Source: Daphnia pulex (taxonomy: Eukaryota; Arthropoda; Branchiopoda; Diplostraca; Daphniidae). From it: a stretch of 64,000 bases of DNA. The notes below the pieces were generated by a model, which was not told the DNA's origin, did not search any database, and saw nothing but the letters and a program-made list of their open reading frames with translations. Positions 60,301-64,000 of this stretch are shown here, in pieces (the first letter of the stretch is position 1; every line of letters starts with the position of its first letter). The stretch covers positions 62,001 to 126,000 of the forward strand of contig NC_060018.1 of the NCBI RefSeq assembly GCF_021134715.1. Direction: 5' to 3'. Made by a program: the position numbers and the translations under genes.

Positions 60301-63300
60301 ATTATTTCCAATTTTATTTTTGCTCGTCACGTGAAAAGAAAAAAAAAAGCATGTCGTTTGTTCTTCTTCTTTCACTTTCGTCTCACACACACACACACGG
60401 CACAACTTTGACTCTCTCACGGCTTATTATCTCATGATGTTGCTATTGTTACAACCGCTTTGAATGACTTTACTGGCTTGGCAAAACCTCCTTCCTTCAC
60501 GGCTTTGATTTCGCGCACAACACACTGAAATTTCCTATTACAAAAACCAAAACACGTTTGAAAAAAAAACTTCTTCCATGCCTGTCATTTTTTATTTATC
60601 GAACAAATTTCCATTTCTCCTGATTTGTTTATTTCTTTCATTATTTGATGTGCAGACACGAACAAAACACACAGACCAAATTCCCCCCCCCCTCCCGACC
60701 CTACATGTGTCGTGAAAGGGGCGAGAGGAATCCAATCGTGACGTGCGCGATTCCCCATTGAACGCCACCACTTTGACATGCCTCGTGTTTGTTGACAACA
60801 GCAAAACCCGAAATTGGGCGAGCGCACGACACGATTGTCTTGTTCCCCGTTTCTTTTTATTCATTTTTCTCCCCTTTTTTTTCCACACACACACACACGA
60901 AGGCATGAAAAAGTTCTCTCACTATTTTTGCTCGACCGTTTTTGGTTCTTTTGTCATTTCTTTGAACATTTTCAAACAACAGAAAAGACCAAAAAACTCT
61001 TCAGAAAAAAAATGCACAGACAAAAACACATTTACTGTACACAACAACAACATCACTTTCCAATTTAGTGGCTGCATTTTTGTATTATTATTTTATTTTT
61101 TCTCTCTTAAAGAGATTCCATCCACAAACAAACATTCTTAGACTCTTTTTCTCTCTCTCTCACACACACACACGAACGCCTAGTCCGATAACGAATGCTG
61201 ATGATGTCATGTTTTCTCTCCCTAATGCTCTCTGATGTGCTGCTGCTGCTGCTGCTGTTTTGGTGCTGATGATCAAATTAGATATCCGATCGAACCAGTT
61301 AGTGCCTCCGCTGCCCGACGAGATCAAGGACGGTCAATGGCTGGGCGTCACCGTACGAAGTCAAGGACCAGGTCGTAAAGTCTTGGTGAGTCTTTTTCTT
61401 TCTTCTTTTCTTCTCCTTTAAACGTGTTGTTATCTCAATGTAGGGAGGGAAAGCAAGTAGGCTGTGTGGTTTTCCTCGTTTGTTTGTCGTTCAAAGTAAA
61501 GCCATCCTGTTAAATAACTTGAACTTTTTTGTTTTCGGGGGGAGTCGTGGAGAAGGAAGAAAAGGAACCTGTTGTGTGTGTGTCTGAGATGGGCTTGTTC
61601 AATCAGCTGCTTTATTTGGTGCCAGAGTTGTTCTCCCTCCCCCTGTACTGCTGAGTCAATATTGGAAATTCTCGACAGCCCATAGCAGAAAAGTTGTGAC
61701 GGAGTGAACTGGGCAGCGCAGGGCCGTGCTGTCTCTCCCGGCATCCAACTGAATCAATATTGACTCGCTTTGCTGAAAAACAGAAATATGGACAGTCTGT
61801 GCAGATGCTTGTGGGGTCAGCTCTTATCGGCTGAAACCAACAAGGCCTCCACACACGCACACACGGACAGAGTGAAATGTAACTGACTTGGTTTCCCTGG
61901 ACTCGATTCGATACATCTACTACTACCCCTTGCCATGTCAGAGTCCGCACCCTTTGTCAATAATTTGAAAACTCAACTCCCCCCCCCCCCCCTCGAGTCT
62001 TAGGGAAGATTATAGTTTGATGTGATAAACACAAATTTGCTGTTGGTTGGCTGTCGCTTACAATCTGGCAATTCCTCAAATTTCTCTTTTCTTTTTTCTT
62101 TTGAAAAGGTTTGCGCTCATCGCTACATCCGCAAAGGAGCCGACTACCAGGTACGCCAATCGCAATACGAGCCGATCATGATGGAAGAATGTGTCTGTCA
62201 TTGATCTCCGTCGTCTAATGTGCAGATGTGCTCGATGCAAATGCGTTGTTGTTTAATTTTCTATTGGTTTATTCACTGCGTCACGATTCCTTATTCATTT
62301 CGGTGATGTATTTGACAGTGGGGCCAAGGCCTGTGCTACACGCTGACCCAAAATTTGGACTACGATGAAACGTGGGAGCCATGTCGCGGACGCCCGACTA
62401 CTTGGTATGCCGCTTTGCTTTTCACCTACGCCATGCGCTCATTTGTTTCACGCTTCTTGCCTTTTTCTTTTCTATTTTATCTCCGTGGCTGGAATGTTTT
62501 TCCAGTTCTAAAAATAAATCAACACGCGTATTTTTTCTTTTTGGATTTGACTCGACTCTCTGCTGTTGCCTTTTGCCTACTGCCAAACCTTTTGTAGGGC
62601 TCACGAGCAGTTTGGCTACTGTCAAGCTGGAACGTCGGGTATGCTGCTGGACGACGACACGGCGCTGATTGGCACTCCCGGGCCGTACACCTGGCGCGGC
62701 ACCGTCTTCGCCGTCTCCGTGTCGGACGACTTCCTCCACCGTGACAAGACACTTTATTACGGACCGCTAACCCAGGATCATTCGCCCGTCGACAAATATA
62801 GCTATCTCGGTATGGCCATCTTTTTTCCTTTTTATTCTCTTTTATTCTCCTTTGTGTGTTGTTTTCGGGCTTTTTGCTTTATTGGGCATCAACACTGTCG
62901 GCCGGCCCCTCCAGCTGCTCCCGTGGACGGACAGAGGGACGGACAGAGTGGCCCTTAAAAAAACAGGCGAAAACAAAGCCTCAATAGCCCAGTGGGACGA
63001 CGACTCTATCAACTCGTGTCATCTGCTTTTACACGTCGTGTCACCTTATCGCCCTCGGGTTTTGATTTGTTATTTTGGCACTTTTTTGTCGCCCGGCAGG
63101 AATGAGCGTCACGTCGGGCAAGTATTTCGGCAGTAAAGTCAGTTATGCGGCCGGAGCCCCGCGATCCAACGGCACCGGCCAGGTGGTCATCTTCACCAAA
63201 GTCAAGAAAGCCGAGAGCCAATTGCGCGTTCAGTTGGTCCTCTCCGGCGAGCAGTTTGCTTCCAGTTACGGCTACCAGATCGCCACTGCTGATCTCAACG

Positions 63301-63307
63301 GTGACAG
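45309..63307 (+). CDS. Integrin alpha chain, N-terminal part (alphaPS1-like), runs off window
   Basis: Eight exons seen: 45309-45481, 58937-59064, 59826-59852, 61282-61385, 62109-62150, 62319-62404, 62598-62809, 63100-63307 (326 codons plus two bases; continues beyond 64000). Residues 1-~18 are a signal peptide (MIVQCVNLFLLLATSANG). The beta-propeller begins at once with FNLEPRIPVMKNGMAGSYFG. Later motifs are WLLVGAPLDQN, VCAHRYIRKGADY, QGLCYTLTQNLDYDETWEPC, PVDKYSYLGMSVTSGKYFG and the start of a Ca2+ site, DLNGDR. There is no inserted I/A domain. The SVDKYSYLG-type block and cysteine pattern look closest to the laminin-binding alphaPS1/alpha3-6-7 group; that subtype call is moderate. The product pairs with a beta integrin at the cell surface and binds extracellular matrix. 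Exon 3 is a 27-nt microexon. Confidence 0.93.
47713..47726. repeat. Homopolymer C14
   Basis: Fourteen consecutive C in integrin intron 1. A second C14 run is at 61979-61992 in another intron of the same gene. Confidence 0.9.
49861..49881. repeat. (GTT)7 trinucleotide repeat
   Basis: Seven GTT units in integrin intron 1. Similar tracts lie at about 48961-48977 and 52958-52976. Confidence 0.9.
52189..52222. repeat. Compound (TTC)n/(TTA)n microsatellite
   Basis: A TTC run passes directly into a TAT/ATT run, in integrin intron 1. A further tetranucleotide tract (ATCT) lies at about 52446-52462. Confidence 0.9.
56827..56851. repeat. (TG)n microsatellite
   Basis: About twelve uninterrupted TG units in integrin intron 1. 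Confidence 0.95.
61239..61257. repeat. (CTG)6 trinucleotide repeat
   Basis: Six CTG units in intron 3 of the integrin gene, about 25 bp upstream of the exon 4 acceptor at 61281; close enough to lie in the branch-point region. Confidence 0.9.
61979..61992. repeat. Homopolymer C14
   Basis: Fourteen consecutive C in intron 4 of the integrin gene, about 115 bp upstream of exon 5. Confidence 0.9.
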
Positions 63308-64000
63308 GTAAACATCTCGTATTTTTTTCTTTCTTAAAATGAGAATCGTAAAAATTTGATCGTGCGCAATCGGTTCCGCTTGGCCTGCGCATCTTCACAC
63401 ACGATCGTCGTGTCTACTAGAAAAAGTCCTGGGTGGAGAATTATTTATTTATTTTCTTTTTCTATTTTCCTCCCTCTCTTGCGTGGATGCAAATGTATCA
63501 TTAAGAGTTATGTCCCTCCATCGATAACGCCCCCCTCCTCTTTCTACCTCCCCTCACTCCTACTGTCTTGTGTTGCCTGTGTAGTACCCTGCAGACGATG
63601 GCAATGTTTTATTCATTTCCAATGATTTGATAGCCGGGGTATCTAAGGGTTGTAGAAGAAAAGGAGGAGGAACCGTGACCAGAGAAAATTGAATTCATTC
63701 GACCATCATTTCCATAACTATTGGGAAAATGCCGTCACTCCAACAACAACAACAACAATAACAGCACATGAGAAAATCTCGGGCGTGTGTGAAATTTTCC
63801 TTTCAATCTTGTTGTATTCCTCCCCTTTTATTTGACCCCCCCCCCAATCTTTCTTTCTCTCAGACATGTTGATGACGAAAATGATAGCGAGAAATGTGTA
63901 CGTGCAGTAGATTCTTTTGTGCAGTGGTAGGCAGTTTGTGCAGTTGAGCTTCGGAGAATTGTGGATGCGATGCAACATCCAAATTTGACGTGCATCTTGT
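63308..64000 (+). other. Integrin alpha intron 8, incomplete
   Basis: Begins with GTAAAC after residue 326 and runs to the window edge without a further recognisable exon. Contains a CAA repeat at about 63740-63758 and a C-rich run at about 63837-63845. Confidence 0.8.

Overview
The window is nuclear DNA of an arthropod, most likely a branchiopod crustacean such as Daphnia. This is inferred from three things seen here: very short introns (mostly 55-80 bp with GT...AG ends), many simple repeats, and arthropod-type gene families (a Dronc-like CARD caspase, an INDY-type SLC13 carrier, an alphaPS-type integrin, a secreted trypsin). No bacterial, organellar or viral content was seen. Almost all coding sequence is in short spliced exons, so gene models were built by joining exons at GT/AG sites while keeping phase.

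Layout. 1-2053: no gene seen. 2054-3864 (+): HARBI1-like protein derived from a PIF/Harbinger transposase, with the first catalytic Asp replaced by Gly. 8838-6711 (-): Myb/SANT (trihelix) DNA-binding protein, tail to tail with the former. 11045-15012 (+): secreted trypsin with a clear TATA/Inr promoter. 20852-17269 (-): URB2-like nucleolar ribosome-biogenesis protein. 21550-24001 (+): SLC13/INDY Na+/carboxylate carrier, head to head with URB2. 24263-24626 (+): a 76-codon, three-exon gene for an ASDURF-like prefoldin subunit. 26589-24809 (-): CARD-containing initiator caspase. About 26.6-45.3 kb: 18.7 kb with no gene that could be recognised, apart from one unresolved coding-like island near 34.8 kb. 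45309-63307 (+): first eight coding exons of an integrin alpha chain, with a 13.5-kb first intron; the gene runs off the right edge.

The genes do not form one pathway. The most notable points are (a) a transposase-like gene and a Myb/SANT gene side by side, the two-protein composition of Harbinger transposons and of their domesticated descendants, (b) a perfect 9-bp direct repeat across the two splice sites of intron 1 of the Myb/SANT gene, as expected of a gained intron, and (c) a standalone ASDURF-like gene, which in human is an upstream ORF of ASNSD1.
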